The position numbers and the translations under genes are program-made. From Actinomycetota bacterium (GTDB lineage Bacteria; Actinomycetota; Geothermincolia; Geothermincolales; RBG-13-55-18): a DNA stretch of 8,392 nt. The notes beneath the pieces were generated by a model. The model ran no database searches. It saw nothing but the letters and a program-made list of their open reading frames with translations, and was not told the DNA's origin. Shown piece after piece: positions 1 to 6,460 of the stretch. Position 1 is the first letter of the stretch, and each line of letters starts with the position of its first letter. The DNA lies in NCBI GenBank assembly GCA_028275245.1, contig JAPWVA010000034.1, positions 1-8,392 of the forward strand, in the 5' to 3' direction.

Positions 1-553
1 GTTCGGTACCCTCCCCCGCCAGGAAAGTGCCTACCCCCTCTGCGTAGAAGGAGCAGCGCGAGTATTTGCCGATCACGCCAGCGCCAGCCTTGAAAACCGC
101 TTCCCTAAGCCTGTCCACCGACTCCACTGGGAGAAAGGTGACCAACTTGAAATGGGGAAACCTCGCGGGCTCAAGGGGGCGGGTCTTCACCAAGCCCAGG
201 GCGTCGGCCAGCGCGGCGTTGACCCCTTGTTCAGAGGCGTCGAGATTGGTGTGGGCCGCGTAGAGGGATATACCCCGCCTTATCATCTCCATGACAAGAT
301 TCGACACCGTGTCGCCGGCCACCAGGTTATGCAGGGGGCGGAAGATGAGTGGGTGATGAGCGACGATCATCCCGGCTCCCCGACGCCCTGCCTCCTCCAC
401 CACCTCGCCGGTCACATCGATGGTGAGGAGAACCCTTTCCACGCGCTGGGCTGGGTCGCCAAGGAGCAGCCCTACATTGTCCCCCTCCGCGGCCAACTCC
501 AGCGGCGCTATCTCCTCCATCAGTGCCGCCACTTCATCCACCCTGCAAGCCAT
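1..553 (-). CDS. NIF3-family dinuclear metal-centre protein, long (PII-insert) type; C-terminal part outside window
   Basis: This gene was read directly on the minus strand from ATG at 553; 184 codons are open to the left edge, so the C-terminal half is missing. NIF3 hallmarks are visible: LAAEGDNVGLLLGD near residues 20-33 (D25/N26), the metal-binding AHHPLIF at 65-71 (H66, H67), and AAHTNLDA at 99-106 (H101, D105). From about residue 134 the protein enters the inserted PII/CutA-like domain (HFKLVTFLP, then GAGVIGKYSRCSF and GVGTF). This marks the long form of roughly 370 residues (as in Bacillus YqfO), not the short E. coli YbgI form of about 250. The start is supported by GGTGA five to nine bases upstream. 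The family binds two metal ions and is often annotated as GTP cyclohydrolase I type 2, but its physiological reaction is not settled, so I assign no substrate. It is divergent from the phosphoesterase gene. Family assignment is firm; function is open. Confidence 0.92.
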   Translation of the reverse strand, partial: MACRVDEVAALMEEIAPLELAAEGDNVGLLLGDPAQRVERVLLTIDVTGEVVEEAGRRGAGMIVAHHPLIFRPLHNLVAGDTVSNLVMEMIRRGISLYAAHTNLDASEQGVNAALADALGLVKTRPLEPARFPHFKLVTFLPVESVDRLREAVFKAGAGVIGKYSRCSFYAEGVGTFLAGEGTE

Positions 554-630
554 GTCTCACCACCCCTCTTGGATCGGGCACGAGCACGTTTCCCCGTGGT
601 CGTTTTCCTTCGCCGTCTATGTTAATCCCC

Positions 631-659
631 CCTATGCCAAGGCAAAACCCCGCTGTCAA
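631..659 (-). promoter_or_regulatory. Candidate promoter for the NIF3-family gene
   Basis: On the minus strand there is a perfect -35 hexamer, TTGACA (659-654), 17 bases before CATAGG (636-631), which matches three of six positions of the -10 consensus. Transcription would begin near 625 and leave about 70 bases of leader before the ATG at 553. The weak -10 limits confidence. Confidence 0.4.
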
Positions 660-744
660 AAGGAACATCTCCCGGATAGGAGTGTATGCTGCCTTCCCGC
701 CAGGACCCCATCCCCCGCTAAATAAAAAGGCCCTTTCCCGCTGA

Positions 745-753
745 TGATATACT
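745..753 (+). promoter_or_regulatory. Candidate extended -10 promoter for the phosphoesterase gene
   Basis: TGATATACT on the plus strand combines a TGN extension with the hexamer TATACT (748-753), five of six to the -10 consensus. No good -35 is seen 16-18 bases upstream (AAAAGG at 725-730), which an extended -10 can tolerate. It lies about 74 bases before the ATG at 827. The surrounding 554-826 gap shows no convincing gene. Confidence 0.4.
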
Positions 754-826
754 TTCGAGCGTACGCGCCGAGCAGGAACGCGGGGAAGGATTCAAGGGAG
801 GATCTCCAGGTCAAGGGAAGGACCGA

Positions 827-2092
827 ATGAGTTCCACGAAATACATCCTGAGCGACCTCCACCTGGGAGCTGGCGATGCCCTGGACGACTTCCGGAGCGA
901 CCGGGAGTTCTCCCTCTTACTGGAGAAAGCCTCCCGGAACCGGGGCGCGGAACTAATCCTGAACGGAGACACCTTCGACTTCGTGGCGGTTAGATTGGAA
1001 AAACCTACCTACAAACCCCTTTCTCGCATGGGATGCACCGAGGAGGAGTCCTTGGTCAAGCTGGAGAGGATCCTGGAGGCCCATCCCCTCTTTTTTCAAT
1101 CCCTGCGGGAGTTCATCGAGCGCGGCCATCGGGTGATCCTGGTGCCTGGCAACCACGACGTGGACCTCTTCTGGCCCGCTGTGAGGGAGAGGCTGCTGGA
1201 AGTGCTGGGTTTCCCGGGCCCCGAGGGATTCCACTTCGAATCCTCAGGGACATACGTTTCCCATGGGCTATATGTGGAGCACGGTCACCAGTACTACGCG
1301 GACAACGCCTTCGAGGATTTCCGGCACCCCTTCATCCGGGACAAGAAGACGGGCCTGCTCCACCTGGAGAGGTGCTGGGGGAACTGCTTCGTGGAGTACT
1401 TCGTCAACCACCTGTTCGGGGAGAGGCACTCCTTCGTGAACAACGTGAGGCCCATCCCCAACATGATCCTGCTGGGGCTACAGGAAGAGGGATGGTGGTT
1501 CAAGTTGAGGTGTTTCCTCCGGCTCTCCCTTTTTCTCGCCCGGGTGGGACTTCCCCCCTTCAAGGAAAGCAAGACCCTTCTTGAGCGGATACGGGAAGGT
1601 AGGGTGGACGTGGGGGAATACCACCGCGTAAAGCCCTCCCAGCTACTGCGTCCCTGGAGTAAAGGGAAGCCGAAGCTATCGCCCGCCAGCGAACCGGTGG
1701 AAGCGGTGGAGGAAGGGGAGGGGGAAGGGGAAGACAGCTCACCGAACGAATTCTGCATCGACTTCTTGGCCACCCGGACCGACACCCTTTCTGCAGAAGC
1801 CAGAAGGATACTCTCGGAGGATCAGGAGGTGAAGGTGGTGGTTTTCGGCCATGACCACCGCTATTTCACCAACGAGTTGAGTCCGGTGGTGGGCAAGGAA
1901 AGGGGTAAGTACTACATAAACACCGGCACCTGGATACCCATGCTTTTCCTCACCCAGGACCATCGGGAGCTGGGCTGGAAAGACCTCCACAACCCGAAGC
2001 TTTACCGCAGATACCTCACCTACGCCGTGGTGAAAAGGGGGGTGAGGGGGCTCACCGCCTCTCTCAAGAGGCTGGAGAACATCCCCTCATAA
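827..2092 (+). CDS. LpxH-like calcineurin-type metallophosphoesterase with large cap region
   Basis: This 421-residue protein has the full metallophosphoesterase motif set: SDLHLG at 9-14 (D10, H12), NGDTFDF at 46-52 (D48, D51), PGNHD at 107-111, EHGHQ at 151-155 (H152, H154) and FGHDH at 340-344. These residues bind a two-metal centre that hydrolyses phosphate esters or pyrophosphates. The arrangement resembles the LpxH (UDP-diacylglucosamine pyrophosphatase) branch, but LpxH itself is only about 240 residues. Here about 180 residues lie between EHGHQ and GHDH, including an NNVRP motif and a low-complexity acidic linker around 281-308 rich in Glu, Gly and Ser. No signal peptide or clear membrane helix is visible, so it is probably cytosolic. 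The start is supported by AAGGGAAGGA at 813-822. The gene is convergent with the methyltransferase and divergent from the NIF3 gene. Substrate unknown; a lipid-A role is not supported by anything nearby. Confidence 0.86.
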   Translation: MSSTKYILSDLHLGAGDALDDFRSDREFSLLLEKASRNRGAELILNGDTFDFVAVRLEKPTYKPLSRMGCTEEESLVKLERILEAHPLFFQSLREFIERGHRVILVPGNHDVDLFWPAVRERLLEVLGFPGPEGFHFESSGTYVSHGLYVEHGHQYYADNAFEDFRHPFIRDKKTGLLHLERCWGNCFVEYFVNHLFGERHSFVNNVRPIPNMILLGLQEEGWWFKLRCFLRLSLFLARVGLPPFKESKTLLERIREGRVDVGEYHRVKPSQLLRPWSKGKPKLSPASEPVEAVEEGEGEGEDSSPNEFCIDFLATRTDTLSAEARRILSEDQEVKVVVFGHDHRYFTNELSPVVGKERGKYYINTGTWIPMLFLTQDHRELGWKDLHNPKLYRRYLTYAVVKRGVRGLTASLKRLENIPS

Positions 2093-2328
2093 GGGACCCG
2101 GACCTCCTACCGCACCATGCCCGCTGGTCCGTCCGCTCATACCCTGGCAGCAGGATCCTCCAGGAGCCTGGTCGATGCAACGCAGCGATTCGTCTGTAGG
2201 GCATTCCCTGCGGGTTCCGGGTCCCAGGCTAAAGAAGTCAGCGGGAACTACCGGGGCCACCCGGTCTGCCGCGGGAGACCAAGGAACCGCTTCCCCCGCC
2301 TTGGGAACCCGGGAATCACGGGCCGGTC
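2093..2328. other. Non-coding gap between convergent genes, with one GC-rich hairpin
   Basis: The two flanking genes end here from opposite sides. Open frames in the gap are short, lack good ribosome sites and show no recognisable family. A perfect 6-bp hairpin (ACCGGG at 2250-2255, loop GCCA, CCCGGT at 2260-2265) could help end transcription from either side. No T-run follows it on either strand, so it is not a typical intrinsic terminator. Confidence 0.3.
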
Positions 2329-3123
2329 TCAAGACTTGGAGCAGACGAGCTGGGTGTATTTACCCACGTACTTGAGGTGGGGCTCGCTTCCCGCCCTCTC
2401 CTCCAGCTCCAGCATGCCCTTGAAACACTGGCCGGGCTCGAAGAGGGAACAATCTATGTACTCGGAGAACACCAGCAGGCCATACTCGCCCTCGATGTTG
2501 TAGCCCAGAGGCTCCAGGAGCATCCTAAGCTCTATATCGGAATAAAGGTGTCCCTTCCCCCTGTGCAGGGGTGTAGAGAACTCCTCCATGTCGAAGGCGT
2601 CCATGGCCTCCTTCACGTTCCCCTCCCTCAAGACCTTGTCCATGATGAGCCCGTAGCGATTGAGGAAGACGAGGGAGAGCAGCCCCCTGGGCCTCAACAC
2701 TCGGGTGATGATGTTCAGGGCCTTGAGGGGGTCATCCACGTACTCGATGGTCTCGTGGCACAGGATGAGGTCGAAATCCTCCTGGAGGCAAGCCTCCAGG
2801 TTCTCTATCCTCTCGTTTATAAAGCGGAGGTCAGCCGTCCTATCCAAAGCCTGTTCCCTGGCCCTCTCCATGGCCGTCTCCAGCAGGCAAGCCTGGGGCT
2901 CCAGCAAGGTGACCCGGTGGCCCAAGGCAGCGAAGCGGAGGGAGGCCTCCCCCACCCCACTTCCCACGTCCAGGATGTTGAGCCGGCGGTCCTCGTCACC
3001 CCTCAGGATGTCCGGGATGTGCCTGCCTAGGAAGCGGAAGGCCAGCTCCGCCTCCAACCTGGTGGTGGGGGCCTCCGCCTTCTCCATCAAGAGCTCAGCC
3101 TTTTCCTCCGCGCCCTTCTCCAT
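2329..3123 (-). CDS. Class I SAM-dependent methyltransferase, CmoM-like (tRNA wobble-uridine family)
   Basis: This 264-residue protein has a Rossmann methyltransferase core: motif I LDVGSGVGE at 51-59, the acidic ribose-binding E75 at the end of strand 2 (VTLLEP), FDLILCHETIEYV at 117-129, and VLRPRGLLSLVFLN after it. From memory, the whole length follows E. coli CmoM: LDVGSGVGE and GHRVTLLE against LDAGGGEGQ and GHQVILCD; HETIEYVDDP against HAVLEWVADP; and a C-terminal LELEERAG..P..KYVGKY against LELETRYCRQEPYITLGRY. CmoM methylates 5-carboxymethoxyuridine at tRNA position 34. Other small-molecule methyltransferases share the core, so specificity is a good guess only. The ATG at 3123 is preferred over 3129 because GGGAGG sits six bases before it and abuts the earlier ATG. 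tRNA-Val(UAC) lies about 290 bases upstream on the same strand. Confidence 0.78.
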   Translation of the reverse strand: MEKGAEEKAELLMEKAEAPTTRLEAELAFRFLGRHIPDILRGDEDRRLNILDVGSGVGEASLRFAALGHRVTLLEPQACLLETAMERAREQALDRTADLRFINERIENLEACLQEDFDLILCHETIEYVDDPLKALNIITRVLRPRGLLSLVFLNRYGLIMDKVLREGNVKEAMDAFDMEEFSTPLHRGKGHLYSDIELRMLLEPLGYNIEGEYGLLVFSEYIDCSLFEPGQCFKGMLELEERAGSEPHLKYVGKYTQLVCSKS

Positions 3124-3159
3124 CTCCATCCTCCCGCGCTTGAATCCCTCGTCTAGAGT

Positions 3160-3197
3160 CTGAACCTAAAGGGTTCCCCATCTCGTCCTGGGTTCAG
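3160..3197 (-). other. Alternative inverted repeats in the methyltransferase leader
   Basis: CTGAACC (3160-3166) can pair with GGTTCAG (3191-3197), a perfect 7-bp stem. Its GAACC part can instead pair with GGTTC at 3172-3176, a 5-bp stem with a 5-base loop. The two structures exclude each other and lie 37-74 bases upstream of the methyltransferase start. No terminator T-run or known riboswitch core is attached, so any regulatory role is speculative. Confidence 0.25.
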
Positions 3198-3272
3198 CGT
3201 TTTAACCATCACGGAGTCATTTCATGAATTCCCGCTCACGGAGCCCAGGACGGGACGCGATCTCTCGATCCG

Positions 3273-3311
3273 AAAAAAAGCCGGATAGGCGGTGGGGAAT
3301 CGATCCTACCC
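3273..3311 (-). terminator. Candidate intrinsic terminator of the tRNA-Val transcript
   Basis: On the minus strand GGGTAGG (3311-3305) pairs with CCTATCC (3289-3283), seven pairs including one G-U. The 15-base loop is followed by GGC and a run of seven T (3279-3273). It lies about 100 bases downstream of the tRNA 3' end. The large loop and the three-base spacer before the T-run make it a moderate candidate. Confidence 0.45.
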
Positions 3312-3409
3312 TGCCCCGACGAAGTCGCTGAGTCTATATCCAACCTCCCACAATTCCCCAGAAAGGGGCTTCCAGCAGATCCCGACTCATCGATCGGCCA
3401 TTCCTTGCC

Positions 3410-3484
3410 TGGTGGGCGTTGGCGGATTTGAACCACCGACCTCCTGCTTGTAAGGCAGGCGCTCTCCCGCTGAGCTAAACGCCC
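3410..3484 (-). tRNA. tRNA-Val (anticodon UAC), CCA encoded
   Basis: The minus strand folds into a complete 75-nt cloverleaf. The acceptor GGGCGTT pairs with AACGCCC, the D arm is GCTC/GAGC, and the anticodon stem CCTGC/GCAGG encloses the loop CTTACAA, giving anticodon TAC. The variable loop is AGGTC, and the T arm GGTGG/CCGCC has loop TTCAAAT. The discriminator is A and the 3' CCA is encoded at 3412-3410. It reads GUA directly and, if U34 is modified, other valine codons. It is a single tRNA, not part of a visible cluster, and seems to have its own promoter and terminator. Confidence 0.98.
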
Positions 3485-3719
3485 TATGTTCCCGGTGTCC
3501 TGGACTATGCCAAGAACACCAGCACTCTCTAATATTAAATCATTGTCCGTCAGACCCACAACGAGGACCCCTTGGCGCGCGCTCTCACGGCTCAGCTCCC
3601 AGGCAGGGGCCCGTCTGACGAGATCCTTGGAGGCGACTTTCGCGGGTTCCCCCTGGCCGTGGCGGAAAACCCCGCTCGCGGCCATCTCCTCGGGATAATC
3701 CCTCGGCGGACCGAGTAGC
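3485..3719. other. Gap between tRNA-Val and the acyl-CoA synthetase gene; adjacent palindromes at the stop codon side
   Basis: I see no supported gene here. The minus-strand open frame that crosses this gap continues through the tRNA and is spurious. Next to the synthetase stop codon are two abutting inverted repeats: CTCGG (3702-3706), loop CGGA, CCGAG (3711-3715), and the 11-base GGGATAATCCC (3692-3702). They could mark a structured mRNA 3' end, although no T-run follows. An 8-bp inverted repeat (CGTCAGAC at 3548-3555 and GTCTGACG at 3613-3620) also abuts the candidate tRNA promoter. Confidence 0.3.
3534..3561 (-). promoter_or_regulatory. Candidate promoter for tRNA-Val
   Basis: On the minus strand, TTGTGG (3561-3556; the TTG core of a -35) is followed after 16 bases by TTTAAT (3539-3534), five of six to the -10 consensus. 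It lies in a short AT-rich patch that stands out from the GC-rich surroundings. Transcription would start near 3527, about 43 bases before the mature tRNA end. A second, weaker option is TGGCATAGT near 3515-3507. Confidence 0.4.
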
Positions 3720-5306
3720 CTAAAAGCCGGAGCCACCGCTCGCGTTCTCCCGTAGGAATCGGGAATACCGGACCAAATGACCGGCCACCCTGGCCGCCCT
3801 TTCCGGCGTCATGGCAGTGAACAACCGGGCCCTGCGAAAGCGCAGGGAAACGCTGAGCTCGCTCTCGTTGACTGCCACGGGGATGATGGGCTTCCCCGTC
3901 TCCTTCATAAGGGAGAGTATCTTCCTGGTCATGGCCCGGTCACTCCACTTCCAGGCCTCCAGAGGGTTTATACCGCCGCTTCCTTCCCTGGACCTCTCTC
4001 CCCTTTTGCTCACGGAACGACGGACTCCTTTTCCAAGGGATAGCTGGTAACGGATCAGGGCACCCAGTCCCCGGCTTAGCATCCTCAGGAAGGGACGCAC
4101 GCTGGTGGACAGGATATCCTCCGCCCAATAGTTGGTTCCGAACATGACTCCCATGGCCACTAACAAGTCCACCTCTCTGCACCTAGCCAGGGCCTCCAGG
4201 GCCACAAAGTGGCTAGAACGATGGGCATTACCCACCAGGTCCACGGGGTTCTTACGGCTCCAGAAGACTGGAAGGTGAGGATCGAGCTCTCGGATGAGCT
4301 CCGGGGGAAGCTCGGACAGCTCGAGGCCTTCTCGCTCCAGGGCATCGGTGGCCACCACCCCCCAACCCCCTCCCAGGGTGAGCACGGCCACCCTGGCCCC
4401 GGGAGGCACCGGGAGGGAGGAAAGGGCCATGGCCAGGTCTAGCATTTCCTCCGTGGTCTCGACCTCAAGGATGCCGGCCTGCCTCATGGCGCCCCGGAAG
4501 AGCTCGTAAGGCCCAGCCAGGGCCCCGGAATGGGAGAGGACCGCCCTCTTGCCCTGCTCCCCCTTTCCGGTCTTGAGCACCACCACCGGCTTCCGGGGGG
4601 TGATACCTGCAGCCACCTCCAGAAACCTACGCCCGTCCTTTACCCCCTCCACGTATAAAAGGATCACCTCCGTCTCCGGGTCCCGTCCCAGGTACTCGAG
4701 ATAGTCGGTGATATCGGTGTTGGCGGAGTTCCCGCATCCCACGAAGCGGCTGAAGCCCAGCCCCCTTCTGCGCCCCCAGGTGAGCATCTGCACCCCCAGG
4801 TTGCCGCTCTGGGAAACGAAACCCACCTTCCCGGGAAGGGGTCTCACCGGCGCCCCGATGCAGAGGAGCCTGGAGGAGGAGCTGTAAAGACCCATGGTGT
4901 TGGGTCCCACGATGGTAATACCCGCCCCGTTGGCCATCTCCGCCATCCGGCGTTCCAGTTCCGCCCCCTCCCCTCCCACCTCGCTGAAGTTGCTGGAAAC
5001 CACGAGGACGTTCTTCACGCCCTTCTCCGCCGCCTGCCTCACCACCTCAGGGACCTTTCGCGCCGGGATGGCCACCACCACCAGGTCCACCGGTCCGGGC
5101 ACCTGGGCCAACGAGGGGTAGGCAGGGAATCCAAGGACCCTTTCCTCCCCCGGGTTGACCATGTAGAGCTTGCCGCGATAACCCCCGCCGATGATGTTCA
5201 TGGGAAGAAGGAAACCCCACTTGCCCGGTTGGTTCGAGGCGCCCACCACCGCTATGGAGCGAGGGTTGAATAGTCTGTAGAAATCCCGTTCGAAACCCTT
5301 TTCCAA
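3720..5306 (-). CDS. NDP-forming acyl-CoA synthetase, alpha subunit (CoA-binding / succinyl-CoA-ligase-like), no ATP-grasp domain
   Basis: This 528-residue protein starts at TTG 5306, which has AGGAGGGG about nine bases upstream; the frame is open for 38 more codons upstream but without family similarity. The order is a CoA-binding Rossmann domain (FNPRSIAVVGAS at 13-24, YMVNP at 48-52, IVGPNTMGL at 132-140), then ligase-like domains with VGFVSQSGNLG (161-171), YVEG (E220) and LSHSGALAG (H259). In archaeal ADP-forming acetyl-CoA synthetase alpha subunits, E218 and H257 are catalytic and H257 carries the phosphate; the same 39-residue spacing is kept here. The enzyme converts acyl-CoA, ADP and phosphate to acid, CoA and ATP. 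The ATP-grasp beta part is neither fused nor encoded nearby. A basic Arg/Ser/Gly-rich stretch near 407-445 makes it about 65 residues longer than the Pyrococcus alpha subunit. It lies 155 bases after porB on the same strand. Acyl specificity unknown. Confidence 0.87.
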   Translation of the reverse strand: MEKGFERDFYRLFNPRSIAVVGASNQPGKWGFLLPMNIIGGGYRGKLYMVNPGEERVLGFPAYPSLAQVPGPVDLVVVAIPARKVPEVVRQAAEKGVKNVLVVSSNFSEVGGEGAELERRMAEMANGAGITIVGPNTMGLYSSSSRLLCIGAPVRPLPGKVGFVSQSGNLGVQMLTWGRRRGLGFSRFVGCGNSANTDITDYLEYLGRDPETEVILLYVEGVKDGRRFLEVAAGITPRKPVVVLKTGKGEQGKRAVLSHSGALAGPYELFRGAMRQAGILEVETTEEMLDLAMALSSLPVPPGARVAVLTLGGGWGVVATDALEREGLELSELPPELIRELDPHLPVFWSRKNPVDLVGNAHRSSHFVALEALARCREVDLLVAMGVMFGTNYWAEDILSTSVRPFLRMLSRGLGALIRYQLSLGKGVRRSVSKRGERSREGSGGINPLEAWKWSDRAMTRKILSLMKETGKPIIPVAVNESELSVSLRFRRARLFTAMTPERAARVAGHLVRYSRFLRENASGGSGF

Positions 5307-5389
5307 GGCCAAACCCCTCCTTTGCTGACATCCCCTCGAAACCAGACAACAGCTGAGCGGGTGAGCGGAAAGGCCAAAACATGGGAATA

Positions 5390-5420
5390 ATTTTAAAAGG
5401 TAGACACCAGCGTTCTGCAA
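5390..5420 (-). promoter_or_regulatory. Weak candidate promoter for the acyl-CoA synthetase gene
   Basis: On the minus strand TTGCAG (5420-5415) precedes an AT-rich block with TTTAAA (5397-5392, 17-base spacer) or TAAAAT (5395-5390, 19-base spacer). No terminator is evident after porB, so the synthetase could be read from the por operon as well as from this site. Confidence 0.25.
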
Positions 5421-5461
5421 GATGAGAGAACGACGTGGATCAGCTCAAGCAGTCTCGGGCC

Positions 5462-6403
5462 CTAGGCCTCTTCCGCCTCTCCGAGGAGCCTCTCGTACTC
5501 CTCGTCCACCCTCTTCTGTATGAACTCGATGTCCTCGTCGGTGAGGTGGCGGAACCTGCCCTGTGCCCTTATATAATCCCTCACGGGTTTTCTCTCCCTC
5601 ACCTTCACGGTCAACCTCTTCACACCATGCTCTACCTCGTAAAGCGGGAAAATCCCGCATTCCACCGCCATCCTACCTATCTCCACGGCCATCTCGGGAG
5701 GACACCTCCACCCCGTGGGGCAAGGCGCCAGTATGTGGAGGTACGCAGGGCCCTCGATCTCCGCGGCTTTCAATACCTTCCGGTAGAAGTCTTTCAAGTG
5801 GGATATACAAGCCGTGGCCACGTAAGGTATGTGGTGAGCCGCCGCGATGGCCGGCATATCCTTTTTCCAGGTTCTCTGCCCCTTGAAGACCCTGCCGGCG
5901 GGACTGGTGGTGGTAGCAGCTCCGTAAGGAGTCAGTCCTGAACGCTGGATCCCCGTGTTCATGTAAGCCTCATTGTCGTAGCAGACGAATATGCAGTCGT
6001 GGCCCCTTTCCAGCGCCCCGGAGAGGGCTTGCATCCCGATATCGGCGGTACCACCGTCACCGGCCAGCGATACCACGTTGATCTTCTCCTTTTTGATCCG
6101 CCCTTTCCTCATGAGAGCTTTATAGGCGGCCTCTATTCCTGCCGCCGTAGCGGCAGCATTCTCGAAGGCGGAATGGATCCACGGCACCCTCCAGGCCGTT
6201 TGGGGGTAGGGGCTGGAGATTATCTCCGCACAACCGGTGGCGTTGGCCACCACTGTCCTCGGGCCCAGGGCCTTGAGCAGGTGCCTTATGGCGATCGCGG
6301 GCCCGCAACCCTGGCAAGCCCGGTGTCCCGGGCTGAAATACTCCTCTTTCGGGAGCCTGCGAGGTGAAAACCCCCTTAACAACCTCGCCCTTTCCTCGTC
6401 CAT
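5462..6403 (-). CDS. porB: Pyruvate (2-oxoacid):ferredoxin oxidoreductase, beta subunit
   Basis: This 313-residue subunit carries thiamine diphosphate and a [4Fe-4S] cluster. CQGC (C30, C33), ATGCAE (C58) and LAPCPTGW (C228) give the four cluster cysteines typical of PorB. AGDGGTADIG (114-123) through YDNEAYMN (142-149) is the Mg-thiamine-diphosphate motif (GDG ... N). PWIHSAFENA, TPYGAATTTSP and KKDMPAIAAAH are strongly PorB-like, including the conserved NTGIQRSG. The length is normal for the family. ATG 6403 is preferred over the in-frame GTG 6424 because GAGGGG lies seven bases before it. It is the last por gene, 57 bases after porA. The motifs favour pyruvate, although 2-ketoisovalerate enzymes of the same family are close and cannot be excluded. 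Confidence 0.93.
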   Translation of the reverse strand: MDEERARLLRGFSPRRLPKEEYFSPGHRACQGCGPAIAIRHLLKALGPRTVVANATGCAEIISSPYPQTAWRVPWIHSAFENAAATAAGIEAAYKALMRKGRIKKEKINVVSLAGDGGTADIGMQALSGALERGHDCIFVCYDNEAYMNTGIQRSGLTPYGAATTTSPAGRVFKGQRTWKKDMPAIAAAHHIPYVATACISHLKDFYRKVLKAAEIEGPAYLHILAPCPTGWRCPPEMAVEIGRMAVECGIFPLYEVEHGVKRLTVKVRERKPVRDYIRAQGRFRHLTDEDIEFIQKRVDEEYERLLGEAEEA

Positions 6404-6460
6404 CTCGACACCCCTCGTTCCCACGCTTGTCTTTCCGATCCAGGCCCAAGAAACGTCTCT

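Noticed and set aside
152..625. A 157-codon plus-strand open frame at the left end
   Set aside because: The opposite strand encodes a clear NIF3-family protein through the same bases, with metal-binding motifs and a ribosome site.
1690..1735. GGGGA/GGAGG-like repeated bases as a microsatellite or mobile element trace
   Set aside because: It stays in frame and encodes the acidic Glu-Gly linker of the phosphoesterase; there are no flanking repeats.
2377..3163. Long plus-strand open frames opposite the methyltransferase
   Set aside because: They are antisense to a conserved gene, arise from GC-rich codon bias, and have no recognisable domains or ribosome sites.
3265..3287. Hairpin ATCCG/CGGAT with an A/T-rich loop as a terminator for either strand
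   Set aside because: The T-run lies in the loop, not after the stem; the longer GGGTAGG/CCTATCC stem explains the T-run better.
3236..3736. A 166-codon minus-strand open frame covering the gap after the synthetase gene
   Set aside because: It reads straight through the complete tRNA-Val gene, giving the familiar false peptide with LAQRESACLTSRRSVVQ, has no ribosome site, and shows no family similarity.
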